Source: Oscillospiraceae bacterium (GTDB lineage Bacteria > Bacillota > Clostridia > Oscillospirales > Acutalibacteraceae). From it: a stretch of 64,000 nt of DNA. The stretch is from positions 1 to 64,000 of the forward strand of contig JAQXMC010000032.1 in assembly GCA_029012445.1 (NCBI GenBank), written 5' to 3'. Under the pieces are notes generated by a model. The model ran no database searches, was not told the DNA's origin, and saw only the letters and a program-made list of their open reading frames with translations. Made by a program: the position numbers and the translations under genes. Within the stretch, counting starts at the first letter, position 1. The number at the start of each line of letters is the position of its first letter. Of this stretch, positions 43,242 to 52,666 are shown piece by piece.

Positions 43242-45494
43242 TTATTTCAGCTCAAGCTGTTCGCCTGCGTCCTCGGCGCTGAGCAAAGCTCCGGCCGACG
43301 GCAGATTTTTGGTCTTATATCTGTAAGGCTTTGCAAATTCTCCCTCAACATATTCTCTTGCGGAAACCACACGGTGTCCCTTTTTGAGAGTCATTACCGC
43401 AACGCCGATTGTGTCCTTTGTCGTTTTGGGTGATATTGCTCCGGTGTTGAACAGCAGCAATCTTCCCGCCGACGATCTGAGAACGATATCCGTATCCTCT
43501 TCAATGTACATTATATCGGCCAGGGGCGATTTATCGGAATAAGCCTTGATCAGCTTTTTGCGGTTTGTCTTTGTCGCATAGGAGGAAAGCTCGACCTTGG
43601 CTACCTTTCCGTTTTCAAAAAAGAACAGAATATAGCCCTTATAGTCGCCGGTGACGGCCATATAAAGCATTTTTTCATCCTGATCGGCTCCGAGCTTGCC
43701 CGCGACATATTCGCCGAGAACGCTCGCCTTCGTGTCGGCAAATTCCGACACTTTAGACTTATAGACCTGGCATTTATCCGTGAAAAACAGCAGTTCTTTG
43801 TTGTTCGTCGTTTCAACGGTCTGAACTATTCTGTCGCCCTCTTTGAGCTTATGCTCGCCGCTCATTCTCAGCGACTGGGGGGTTATCTTTTTGAAATAGC
43901 CCTCCTTGGTGAAAAACAGCGTCACGGCATAGTCGGGAACAGCTTCGGCTTCGGGCTCATCATCGGCTTCGGCGGAGTAACAGATCTCGCTGCGCCTGTC
44001 CTGACCGTATTTTTCGATGACCTCCTTCAGCTCGTTGATAATTATTCTTTTGATCTTCGACTTGCTTGAAAGCACCTCCTGCATTTCGGCTATCTGAGAT
44101 GTCAGGCTCTCGATATCGTTGAGGCGCTTGAGTATATATTCCCTGTTGAGATGGCGAAGCTTTATCTCGGCGACATATTCGGCCTGTGTTTTGTCAATTC
44201 CGAAGCCGATCATAAGGTTCGGAACGACCTCGCTTTCCTCAACGGTGTTTCTGACGATTCTGACCGCCTTGTCGATATCCAGAAGTATTTTTTCAAGTCC
44301 CTTTAAAAGGTGCAGTCTTTCGCTCGCCTTGTTAAGGTCAAAGCTTACGCGTCTGTAAACGCAGTTGGCTCTGAAAACTATCCACTCGCTCAGAAGCTCT
44401 TTGACCCCGCAGACTCTCGGCATTCCGTCGATAAGCACATTGAAGTTGCATGGGAAGGAATCCTCAAGCGGAGTCATTTTATAGAGCCTTTGCATCAGCT
44501 TATCGGGATCGACTCCCCTCTTGAGATCTATTGTTATCTTCAAGCCGGACTTGTCCGTTTCATCACGGATATCCGATATCTCCTTGACGGCTCCCGTCTT
44601 GACCTTTTCGATTATTTTGTCGATTATAGCTTCAGAGGTTGTCGTCGGCGGTATTTCGGTTATGTCGATGCAGTTATATTCTTTGTCATATTTATATCTC
44701 GCTCTGACTTTTATTCCGCCCCTGCCGGTCTTGTATATCTCCTCAATAGCGGCTCTGTCATAAAGTATTATTCCTCCGCCGATAAAGTCGGGCGCAAGCA
44801 GGGTATCGGCGACTTCATGCTCCGGATTTTTTATGATCTCGATAGTCGTTTCGCAGACCTCTCTCAGGTTAAACGAGCATATTGAGCTCGCCATTCCGAC
44901 AGCTATGCCTGTGTTGGCGTTGACAAGAACAGACGGAAAAGTGACCGGAAAAAGAGTCGGTTCGGTCGTCGTGCTGTCATAATTATCGACAAAATCAACC
45001 GTGTCTCTGTCAATATCTCTGAACAGCTCGGCGCATATCGGCGCAAGCTTTGCTTCGGTGTAACGGGAAGCCGCGTACTGCATATCGCGGGAATAGCCCT
45101 TGCCGAAGTTTCCCTTTGAGTCGATATATGGGTGCAGCAGCACCTCGTGTCCCTTTGAAAGGCGCACCATTGTTTCATATATTGCCGCGTCGCCGTGAGG
45201 ATTCAGTCTCATCGTCTGACCGACTATATTGGCGGACTTTGTCCTTCCTCCGGTCAGAAGTCCCATTTTATACATTGTGTATAAAAGCTTTCTGTGTGAT
45301 GGCTTGAAGCCGTCGATCTCGGGAATCGCTCTTGAGAGAATGACGCTCATCGCATAAGGCATATAGTTGACCTCAAGAGTCTGAGTTATCGGCTGTTCAA
45401 CGACTTCTCCCGCACCGAGAATATGGGTGCTTTTCAGAAGCTCCTCATCAATTCCGCCGTCTTTTTCTTTTTTCGGAGTTTTTTTCTTAGCCAA
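43242..45494 (-). CDS. Type IIA topoisomerase subunit A (ParC/GyrA-like, divergent)
   Basis: 750 aa. The breakage-reunion domain (~30-500) has the catalytic Tyr in AASRYTEAKLAP. The QRDR-equivalent segment is LNPHGDAAIYETM, where the usual Ser83 position is Ala. A C-terminal propeller-like part (~510-730) follows. It is divergent from classical GyrA (IVGQTMRLNPHG, GNFGKGYSRDMQY) and forms a pair with the ParE-like gene 17 bp upstream. It is probably a decatenating topo IV-type enzyme or a clostridial second topoisomerase; main gyrA/gyrB are expected elsewhere. Confidence 0.88.
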   Translation of the reverse strand: MAKKKTPKKEKDGGIDEELLKSTHILGAGEVVEQPITQTLEVNYMPYAMSVILSRAIPEIDGFKPSHRKLLYTMYKMGLLTGGRTKSANIVGQTMRLNPHGDAAIYETMVRLSKGHEVLLHPYIDSKGNFGKGYSRDMQYAASRYTEAKLAPICAELFRDIDRDTVDFVDNYDSTTTEPTLFPVTFPSVLVNANTGIAVGMASSICSFNLREVCETTIEIIKNPEHEVADTLLAPDFIGGGIILYDRAAIEEIYKTGRGGIKVRARYKYDKEYNCIDITEIPPTTTSEAIIDKIIEKVKTGAVKEISDIRDETDKSGLKITIDLKRGVDPDKLMQRLYKMTPLEDSFPCNFNVLIDGMPRVCGVKELLSEWIVFRANCVYRRVSFDLNKASERLHLLKGLEKILLDIDKAVRIVRNTVEESEVVPNLMIGFGIDKTQAEYVAEIKLRHLNREYILKRLNDIESLTSQIAEMQEVLSSKSKIKRIIINELKEVIEKYGQDRRSEICYSAEADDEPEAEAVPDYAVTLFFTKEGYFKKITPQSLRMSGEHKLKEGDRIVQTVETTNNKELLFFTDKCQVYKSKVSEFADTKASVLGEYVAGKLGADQDEKMLYMAVTGDYKGYILFFFENGKVAKVELSSYATKTNRKKLIKAYSDKSPLADIMYIEEDTDIVLRSSAGRLLLFNTGAISPKTTKDTIGVAVMTLKKGHRVVSAREYVEGEFAKPYRYKTKNLPSAGALLSAEDAGEQLELK

Positions 45495-45511
45495 ATCGTT
45501 GCCCTCCTTTC

Positions 45512-47497
45512 TCAGCTGACATCTGTCAGATCAATATATAAGTGACCGTTTTTAGCTATGTGATCCTTTCGGCCAGTGAGATTATCGCCCAGAAGCAGGT
45601 CAAATTTTTCCGCAGTGGCGGCGGCGTCATCGGGATCTATCCTGATAAGCCGCCTGGTGTCCGGGTGCATCGTCGTCAGCGACATCATGTCGGCGTCGTT
45701 TTCACCGAGTCCCTTTGAGCGCTGGATCGTATATTTTGCGCTGCCTATCTCCTCAAGCGCCGCCGTTTTTTCTTTTTCGGTGTAGGCAAACCATGTCTGC
45801 CCCTTGCTCGTTATCTCATAAAGAGGAGATTCGGCGATATAGACCTTGCCCTCGCTGATAAGCGTCGGAGCGAGGCGGTATATCATAGTCAGTATCAGCG
45901 TTCTTATCTGGAAGCCGTCAACATCGGCATCGGTGCATATAATTATTTTGTTCCAGCGCAGAGAATCAAGGTTAAATGTGGAAACATCTTTTTTCGCACT
46001 CTTCGCCTTGACTTCGACTCCGCAGCCGAGCACCTTTATGAGATCCATGATAATGTCGCTTTTGAATATTTTGTCATAATCGCATTTAAGGCAGTTCAGA
46101 ATCTTGCCTCTGACGGGCATTATAGCCTGAAATTCCGAATCTCTCGCCTGTTTGCAGGAGCCGAGAGCCGAATCGCCCTCAACTATGAAAAGCTCGCGGC
46201 GGCTGACATCCTTGCTTCGGCAGTCGACGAATTTCTGCACTCTGTTAGCCATGTCTATCGACGCCGTTAAGTTCTTTTTGATGTTGAGTCTTGTGGTTTC
46301 CGCTCTGACCCTTGAGCGCATATTGATAAGCACCTGATCGGCTATCTTATCCGCATCGGCTTTATTTTCGATAAAATAGACCTCTAAATTGTGTCTGAGA
46401 AAGTCGATCATCGCTTCCTTGATAAATTTATTGGTTATCGCTTTTTTCGTCTGATTCATATATGAGGTTTCGGTCGAGAAAGAGGACGAAACCAGAACGA
46501 GGCAGTCGGCAATATCCTGAAATTTTATCTTTGAATCGCTTTTGGTGTATTTTCCCGACTGCTTTATATAGGCGTCAATCTGATAGACAAAGGCGTTTCT
46601 GACCGCATCGTCGGGTGAGCCGCCGAATTCGAGCCAGCTTGAATTATGATAATATTCGATAAGCTGAACCTTATTTGAAAAGGTCAGAGCGAAATTCATT
46701 TTCACTCTGTAATCGGGCAGATCCTCTCTGTCTCTGCCTGTCCTTTCTCCCGACCAGAAGCAGACCGAGGTCATGGCGTTATCTCCGACCGTTTCTTTGA
46801 CATAGTCGGTGATACCGTCCTCATAATAATATTCATATGTCTCAAAGCCGCCCTTGACCTGATTTTTGATCTCAAAACGGACGCCCTTATTAACAATAGC
46901 CTGTCTTTTGATTATCTCCTGATAATATTCAAGAGGAATGTCGATCTCAGTGAACACCTCAAGATCGGGCTTCCATCTTATCTTTGTTCCCGTGTCGCCC
47001 TTTTTGCCGTAGGGTTCCTGTTTCAGTCCGCCGATATTGTAGCCCTTTTCAAATCTGAGTGTGTATTTATATCCGTCGCGCTTGACCTCGGCGTCCATAT
47101 ATTCCGAAGCAAATTGAGTGGCGCAAAGTCCCAGACCGTTAAGTCCGAGCGAAAACTCATATGTTCCGCCCGAGTTGGTGTTGTACTTACCGCCGGCATA
47201 CATCTGACAGAAAAGAAGCTCCCAGTTATATTTTTCCTCTTTTTTGTTATAATCGACGGGTATTCCACGCCCGAAATCCTGGACCTCGATCGAGCCGTCG
47301 AGAAAACGGGTAACGATTATTCTGTTTCCGTAGCCCTCTCTCGCTTCGTCAATCGCATTTGACAGAATCTCAAACACCGAATGCTCGCAGCCGTCAAGGC
47401 CGTTTGAGCCGAATATGACCGCAGGACGAAGGCGCACCTGATCGGGGCCTTTCAGCGCAACAATATCGTCATTGCTGTAAGTTTTCTTTTTTGCCAT
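45512..47497 (-). CDS. Type IIA topoisomerase subunit B (ParE/GyrB-like, divergent)
   Basis: 661 aa. GHKL ATPase domain with ILSNAIDEAREG and DFGRGIPVD; the usual GGLHGVG box is replaced by GLNGLGLCATQF. TOPRIM domain has VEGDSALGSCKQ, CTDADVDGFQI and QRSKGLGENDAD. Length is that of ParE. It resupplies ATP-driven strand passage to its partner. The altered ATP-lid motif marks this as a separate lineage. Confidence 0.88.
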   Translation of the reverse strand: MAKKKTYSNDDIVALKGPDQVRLRPAVIFGSNGLDGCEHSVFEILSNAIDEAREGYGNRIIVTRFLDGSIEVQDFGRGIPVDYNKKEEKYNWELLFCQMYAGGKYNTNSGGTYEFSLGLNGLGLCATQFASEYMDAEVKRDGYKYTLRFEKGYNIGGLKQEPYGKKGDTGTKIRWKPDLEVFTEIDIPLEYYQEIIKRQAIVNKGVRFEIKNQVKGGFETYEYYYEDGITDYVKETVGDNAMTSVCFWSGERTGRDREDLPDYRVKMNFALTFSNKVQLIEYYHNSSWLEFGGSPDDAVRNAFVYQIDAYIKQSGKYTKSDSKIKFQDIADCLVLVSSSFSTETSYMNQTKKAITNKFIKEAMIDFLRHNLEVYFIENKADADKIADQVLINMRSRVRAETTRLNIKKNLTASIDMANRVQKFVDCRSKDVSRRELFIVEGDSALGSCKQARDSEFQAIMPVRGKILNCLKCDYDKIFKSDIIMDLIKVLGCGVEVKAKSAKKDVSTFNLDSLRWNKIIICTDADVDGFQIRTLILTMIYRLAPTLISEGKVYIAESPLYEITSKGQTWFAYTEKEKTAALEEIGSAKYTIQRSKGLGENDADMMSLTTMHPDTRRLIRIDPDDAAATAEKFDLLLGDNLTGRKDHIAKNGHLYIDLTDVS

Positions 47498-47910
47498 GTT
47501 ACTCTCCCTGACTGTTGAGCCGGCGGAAGAATTTTCGGTTTTCCGCCGAGACTTGATATTTAAACATAATTTTCCATATTATCATGTATTATACACTAAA
47601 TGAGCATTAAAATCAAGGGGAAAAATACTATATATAGGTGGCTTTTGCGGACGGAAAGAAAATCTTTCCGTCCGCAAAAGCCTGAGAGCGGGCACTGAAC
47701 CGCGCCCGCTCTCCCTGCGCCGTCGGCAGTCGCTGCCAAAGGGCAAAAGGTTTCCCCTTTGGGGAAACGGCGCGGCCGCCTGCGGCCGCGCGCTTCTGCG
47801 CAAAGCGCAGAAGCTTTTGCCCCCCGCTGACCTTGACCGCGCACTTGAATATGCGCAGATCGGCGCGCCGAAGATTTCTTCGGCGCGCCGCTATATCACA
47901 TATCCCTTAT
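47498..47910. other. Seven-hairpin intergenic array
   Basis: No gene. From 47640 to 47890 seven stem-loops follow each other: 19-bp perfect stem 47640-47682; 10-bp 47684-47713; short 47725-47737; GTTTCCCC/GGGGAAAC 47750-47768; GCGCGGCCGC/GCGGCCGCGC 47770-47791; GCTTCTGCGC/GCGCAGAAGC 47792-47814; and 13-bp 47861-47890. The region is much richer in G+C than its flanks. Confidence 0.85.
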
Positions 47911-49824
47911 TTATGAAACCTGATATGTTTTTGCACTTTCGATAGCGCGGAATTTTTCAAAAAGCTTTATGCCGTCGGTGAAGCCGTTTGAGCCATATAG
48001 TCTGAGTATCGCCCGGCTGATATATTCGGCTATCTTTCTTAATACCGGAATGATCGGAGATTCGGCTTTTTTGGGTTTGAAAGCTCCGAGCTTCTGCATT
48101 ATGTTCTCAAGCCTTGTCTGCGCCGCATCTATATCCGACTGAGCCGCAACGGTTTTGTCAAGCGCTGCTTCGGCCTGAGCTATTGCCGCTTCAAGCTCCT
48201 CTGCGTCCTCCGGCGAAAGAGATGAAATATCTATATTCTTTGCGTCGGGCAGCCGCCAGCGGCGAAGTGTTTTATCATCTTCGCTGCCGTTGAACATGGG
48301 ATATTTCTCGTTATATGAGTTTGTCCTGACCTTTTCCGGAGTGACTATGATTGCCTTGGCAAGATTCAGCACCACGCTGTTGTTGCCGACCTCATGATGC
48401 TGATAATCAAACACCCATGTGTTATCGGGAAGCGCAGAGGTTGAAAGATCGACCGTCTTTTTGTCGTTGACATATTTTCCGCTCGCATCAAGTGTGGTTC
48501 CGGGTGCAGCTCCGGTGGCCCCCATTCCCGCAGAATAAAGCGGCACTATTCCGTCTGAGTTGACCGTTTCAGCCGACTCGACAATGTTGAAAAATGAATA
48601 GGCTTTTTCGCCGTAGCAAAGATCGGCTCCGCATATATTGTCGATGCGTACACCGTTTTCGACAGCATTGAGGACATTTTCTCTCAAATTGAGCTGCGCT
48701 TCATGATATCTGTCAAGCTTCGCTTTAAGCTCAGCCTTCACGCCGCCGCTGAAATATTCAGCCGCAACCTCGTTATATCTTGCGCTCGGAACACACGCCC
48801 ATATCTGAGGGCAGTTTATCATCAGATCTTCAAGAAGCGCATCCATAACACGGGTGACGGTGGTCTGAAATACCGACTTCGGGATAATGCGCAAAGCCAC
48901 ATTCAGCAGATAGCCGTAGGCAATGTCGCCAAAGTTTTCTTCCGCAACCATTGACAGATATTTATGATAGAAATATTCATCTTCGAGGTTGAATTTTCTC
49001 GCCATCAGGTCCGCAACGATGTCGGTTCCGTCAAGAGCCGCAACAATATTCACGACCTGATGCAGGTCTTCATAACCGTATTCGTCAAGATAAGCGGTGA
49101 ACACGCTTCCGCCGAGGCTTATGTTCATCAGCGTTACCTTATCCTTGCCCGTGGCTTTTTTTACCATATGTATATATTCATCAAGCTCCCGGGCGGAATC
49201 CATGATATTGCCGAAAAGATTGAATGTGAAAAAGTAGACGGAGTCCTCCCCTATCTCGGCCGTAAGCTTCTGCATGGGAACCATGCGGTATACCCATTCT
49301 TTGTCCTCCTGAGTCATCTGAGAAATGGGATAATTATATTTCTTTGTGACTATTTTATTGATGTTGTTCCCATTTTCATCGGTTGCCTGAACAGAAAATA
49401 TCTTTTTGCAAAGCTCATATACCTTATCGGTGAAGCCGTTGTCTTTCTGAGTCAGCAACATTCTGAACAGCGGAAATATCAAATCCGGCAGTTGCTTTTT
49501 TATTTCGTCGGTATCAAAATAGACCAAAGGACCGCCGATTTCTTCTCCCTTGGAGTTCTTCTTTATGTTGCCGTTTTCGTCGCAGAGATAGGTCACGGAG
49601 TGATTGATTCCGGGAACGATCACCACAGGATATTCGTCATCGGCTTCGGCTTTTGTTTCGCCGCCGTTCGAAAGAGCGAAATTCGCTCCGGATCTCACAT
49701 TTCCGGTTTGGTTTTCTGATCCGACCTTGCCGACGGCGCCGGATGAAGAAAATGTCATCACGACCGACAGCAAAAAAGCGATAACAGACTTAAACGCCTT
49801 AGTCAACGCAAGGCTTTCAAGCAT
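47911..49824 (-). CDS. Secreted alpha/beta-hydrolase-like protein
   Basis: 637 aa from MLESLALTKAF at 49824, after GAAGGGA; the longer frame from 49884 begins without a site. A signal peptide (VIAFLLSVVMTFSSSGAVG) is followed by a lipase-like fold beginning EYPVVIVPGINHS. The likely nucleophile is Ser in LMNISLGGSVF (GxSxG lacking the first Gly). A late DYQHHEVGN could carry the His. The C-terminal ~120 residues are helical, with an EDAEELEAAIAQAEAALDKT-type spacer. Substrate unknown; lipid, ester or glycan-linked acyl groups are possible. Confidence 0.65.
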   Translation of the reverse strand: MLESLALTKAFKSVIAFLLSVVMTFSSSGAVGKVGSENQTGNVRSGANFALSNGGETKAEADDEYPVVIVPGINHSVTYLCDENGNIKKNSKGEEIGGPLVYFDTDEIKKQLPDLIFPLFRMLLTQKDNGFTDKVYELCKKIFSVQATDENGNNINKIVTKKYNYPISQMTQEDKEWVYRMVPMQKLTAEIGEDSVYFFTFNLFGNIMDSARELDEYIHMVKKATGKDKVTLMNISLGGSVFTAYLDEYGYEDLHQVVNIVAALDGTDIVADLMARKFNLEDEYFYHKYLSMVAEENFGDIAYGYLLNVALRIIPKSVFQTTVTRVMDALLEDLMINCPQIWACVPSARYNEVAAEYFSGGVKAELKAKLDRYHEAQLNLRENVLNAVENGVRIDNICGADLCYGEKAYSFFNIVESAETVNSDGIVPLYSAGMGATGAAPGTTLDASGKYVNDKKTVDLSTSALPDNTWVFDYQHHEVGNNSVVLNLAKAIIVTPEKVRTNSYNEKYPMFNGSEDDKTLRRWRLPDAKNIDISSLSPEDAEELEAAIAQAEAALDKTVAAQSDIDAAQTRLENIMQKLGAFKPKKAESPIIPVLRKIAEYISRAILRLYGSNGFTDGIKLFEKFRAIESAKTYQVS

Positions 49825-49927
49825 ATATATCAGTCCCTTCATATTTTGTATTTTTATTTTATCACAAGAAAAAAGCCAAATCAAGGCGGTTATGTGAAAT
49901 TACGGCCGGCAAACCGCGCCCGCCGAA

Positions 49928-49979
49928 GCCCGCCCTGCGGGCGGGCAAGAGGGGGAGCGGCTGCGCCGCTCCCCCTCTC
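49928..49979. other. GC-rich hairpin pair
   Basis: GCCCGCCC/GGGCGGGC (49928-49946), then a 14-bp stem AGAGGGGGAGCGGC/GCCGCTCCCCCTCT (49948-49978) followed on the plus strand by a T-run. No plus-strand gene ends here, so its role is unclear. Confidence 0.6.
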
Positions 49980-50095
49980 TTTTTCTCATTTTTGTTTTTT
50001 CATTTCTCTTTTATTCTTCAAAATATCCTGCGGTCAAGCTTTTTGAATTTCGCAGCGCCTATAATCAGGCTGGCTCCACTGATTGCTTTAATATA

Positions 50096-52666
50096 TCAGT
50101 AGCTGTATCTGTTGCTGCTGCTTTTTCCGAATACTTCGGCGCTCTCTTTATTGACATTGTGCTTTGAAATATATTTTGTGACCTGTGTTCCGTCGTCAAA
50201 GAAGAACTCAACAATATAATTATCATAAAGATTGGCGGCTGAGAGTCTTGAATTTGAAAGCATATCTTCAAGCGTTTTCTGATCGGTGACAAAGCCGCTG
50301 CCGCCGAAATAGGCGTTTTGGGCTAACTTTTCCATATTCGGATTATCCCTGCCGAAGCCGTTTGTGACTGCGGAAATGAATGTCGTGTTTTTCAGGGTGT
50401 AATCATAATGGGAGCTTTCATCGCGCATGACGCCTCTAGCCTTGACGAGCTTTGCGCCGCCGGTGCTCTGCTTATAAAGACCGTTGTCTTTGAGCCATTT
50501 GACCGTGTTAACCATATCTTTTGTGACAACCGTTTTGAAAGTGCTGTTGACATCGTTAAGCCTGTCATCGTTGCAGAAGCCCGCTGAAAAATACAGGTCT
50601 CTCGCTTCTTTCTTGTGTTTGAGATAGCTTTCTCTTTCAACCGGATAAACATAATCACTATTATCGTTGTCGCCGTATTTGTCTGGCTCGGTAATTGAAT
50701 CGACGCTTTCACCCCATGCATAGTTCCAGGAATCCTGATCGTCCGGTTTAGTCTTCTTATAGTAGTTTACCGCCTCGTGCGCATTGGCTATTGAGAATTC
50801 ATCGGTGGTCACGATGAGCATTCCTATCTCGTCAGACGCCGAATGGAAATATCTCTGATCGACCGTCTGATTTTCGAGATCCTTTTTGAGCGCCTCTTTT
50901 AACTGCGGATCCTTTGAAAGGTCAATCTCCAGGCTTCCGACATAAAGATTGTTTTTGTCGCTGAAACCGGCAAATACGGTCGGATCACCGGCAAAAATAT
51001 AAGACTTTACCGTACTCTCCATGTCGTCAAGCGTGAAGCTTTCAGTCATAATATCAAAGAATTTGCTCTTTGAGTTGGAGTAGTATTCATTGTAATCATC
51101 AGTCTCGACATCTTCCTGCGTTTTGTTGTTTATATCATTTTTAAACAGCTTTTCCGTAAAACTGCGGCCCTTGTCGGTATTCATAAAGCCGAGAATCTTC
51201 TTATAGGTCTCAGCGCTTTCAAAGCTGTATTTTCTTGCAACGCCGGAGCCGTCCTTGAGGTTATATTTTATGATGATATCGGCGTCTGCGCCGTTGTCTT
51301 CGCACCTGCTGTGATAGCCGTATTCAATAAGGTCCTTATGGATATCGGTTATCCATTCGATATCGCTGTCGCTTTCAAGCGTGACATAGCTGCAATCGCC
51401 TCCGTCGTTTGTATAATAAGCCGTTGTGTCACCTCTGTTGAAGGTGCAGTTATATGCGTTGCGAAAGACCGCCAGCTCTGGATTGACGCCGACTTCAACT
51501 GATTTTATGCTCGACCTTTCGGGAGTCGAGGAGCCGTAGCCGATGAAGCAGACAACGCAGAACACGCAAAGCGAAGCGGCAAGCGTTATTGCGGTTTTTG
51601 TCGGTATCTTTCTTGTGAAGATAAGCGTTCCGATGATGCACACGCCCAGAGCTATCAGTATGGCAAGATCAGCCTTCAGATATCTGTTGCCTATTCTGAT
51701 TCCCGTTGCCAGAGTAAACGAAATGACGGCGGCAAGAACGAACAGTATTCTGTAAAGGTTATAGCTCTTTAACACAGTTCCGCTTATCTCGCTCGTTCTC
51801 TTTTTAAACATGACGCAGGCAAGAACGGCGATAAGAATAAACGCCGCAAGGCTGACGAAAATGCCTCTGCAGTCCGGCAGAGAAAAATCTTCTATGCTGG
51901 CAATGCGTGAAACATCGGTAATTATCTTTCTTTCGGTCATCGAGCCGAAAATATCAAGAAACCAGTTCTTGTTATAGAAATCACTGCTAAAAAAATACGC
52001 TGCGCTTTTATATGCCGAGCCGTAGACCAGGTCTCCGTAGGCTTTTTCGCTCAATGAAGTGAAGACCGTGGGGAACAGCCCGAACAGCACGGTGAAAACA
52101 ATTCCCTCAACGACATTTCCGGCATTGACGAAAGAAAGCACCGTCACGCTGAATGCGCACATTGAAATAACAAAAATATATGCAAAGCAGTAAAGCCAGA
52201 GCAAAATCGTCGGGCCGTTCAGCACTGATTTTCCCGAAAGCAGATTAAATATAAGCTCCAGAAAGCAAACGCCGAAGTTCATCAGCGCAAGCGAGGCTCC
52301 CGCACCTAGATACCTTGACCAAAAAAGCTTGTTCTTGGTTATGCCGAGAGACAAATAAACATTGCACTCCCGCTTATTAGTCAAAAATCTGAATGCTATA
52401 AGTCCGAAAAGGCATGAATAGATTATCAGAAGCCCGTAGAAAAGTCCGCCCATTCCGAAGAAAACCGAATCATAAGCGACAGTGCCGACAACATTTTCTC
52501 TGTAAGGATCTATTAGATTTCCGTAATTTATTAAATTGTCTATAATCTTAAAAATTATAGCAACAACCTCTATGGCGGCCGGGATAATCGAAAGCGGCAG
52601 ACACTGCTTGAAAAGCCGCTTGAAAGTGAATAAAAATGCGTTATGAGAAGAGCTCTTTGAAGTCAT
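50096..52666 (-). CDS. ABC transporter permease (large extracytoplasmic domain)
   Basis: 856 aa. N-terminal membrane block (~1-250) with several segments such as FYGLLIIYSCLFGLIAFRFL, a second block around 270-390 (FVSLAAFILIAVLACVMF, ITLAASLCVFCVVCFIGY), then a ~460-residue hydrophilic, Asp/Asn/Ser-rich domain likely outside the cell. It overlaps the ATPase gene by 26 bp. The layout matches YtrC/YtrF-like permeases of GntR-controlled exporters that respond to cell-envelope stress in Bacillus (family knowledge; substrate unknown). Confidence 0.8.
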   Translation of the reverse strand: MTSKSSSHNAFLFTFKRLFKQCLPLSIIPAAIEVVAIIFKIIDNLINYGNLIDPYRENVVGTVAYDSVFFGMGGLFYGLLIIYSCLFGLIAFRFLTNKRECNVYLSLGITKNKLFWSRYLGAGASLALMNFGVCFLELIFNLLSGKSVLNGPTILLWLYCFAYIFVISMCAFSVTVLSFVNAGNVVEGIVFTVLFGLFPTVFTSLSEKAYGDLVYGSAYKSAAYFFSSDFYNKNWFLDIFGSMTERKIITDVSRIASIEDFSLPDCRGIFVSLAAFILIAVLACVMFKKRTSEISGTVLKSYNLYRILFVLAAVISFTLATGIRIGNRYLKADLAILIALGVCIIGTLIFTRKIPTKTAITLAASLCVFCVVCFIGYGSSTPERSSIKSVEVGVNPELAVFRNAYNCTFNRGDTTAYYTNDGGDCSYVTLESDSDIEWITDIHKDLIEYGYHSRCEDNGADADIIIKYNLKDGSGVARKYSFESAETYKKILGFMNTDKGRSFTEKLFKNDINNKTQEDVETDDYNEYYSNSKSKFFDIMTESFTLDDMESTVKSYIFAGDPTVFAGFSDKNNLYVGSLEIDLSKDPQLKEALKKDLENQTVDQRYFHSASDEIGMLIVTTDEFSIANAHEAVNYYKKTKPDDQDSWNYAWGESVDSITEPDKYGDNDNSDYVYPVERESYLKHKKEARDLYFSAGFCNDDRLNDVNSTFKTVVTKDMVNTVKWLKDNGLYKQSTGGAKLVKARGVMRDESSHYDYTLKNTTFISAVTNGFGRDNPNMEKLAQNAYFGGSGFVTDQKTLEDMLSNSRLSAANLYDNYIVEFFFDDGTQVTKYISKHNVNKESAEVFGKSSSNRYSY

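Noticed and set aside
48964..49719. 251-codon plus-strand frame
   Set aside because: Antisense to the secreted hydrolase gene, which has a signal peptide and fold features; no start site on the plus strand.
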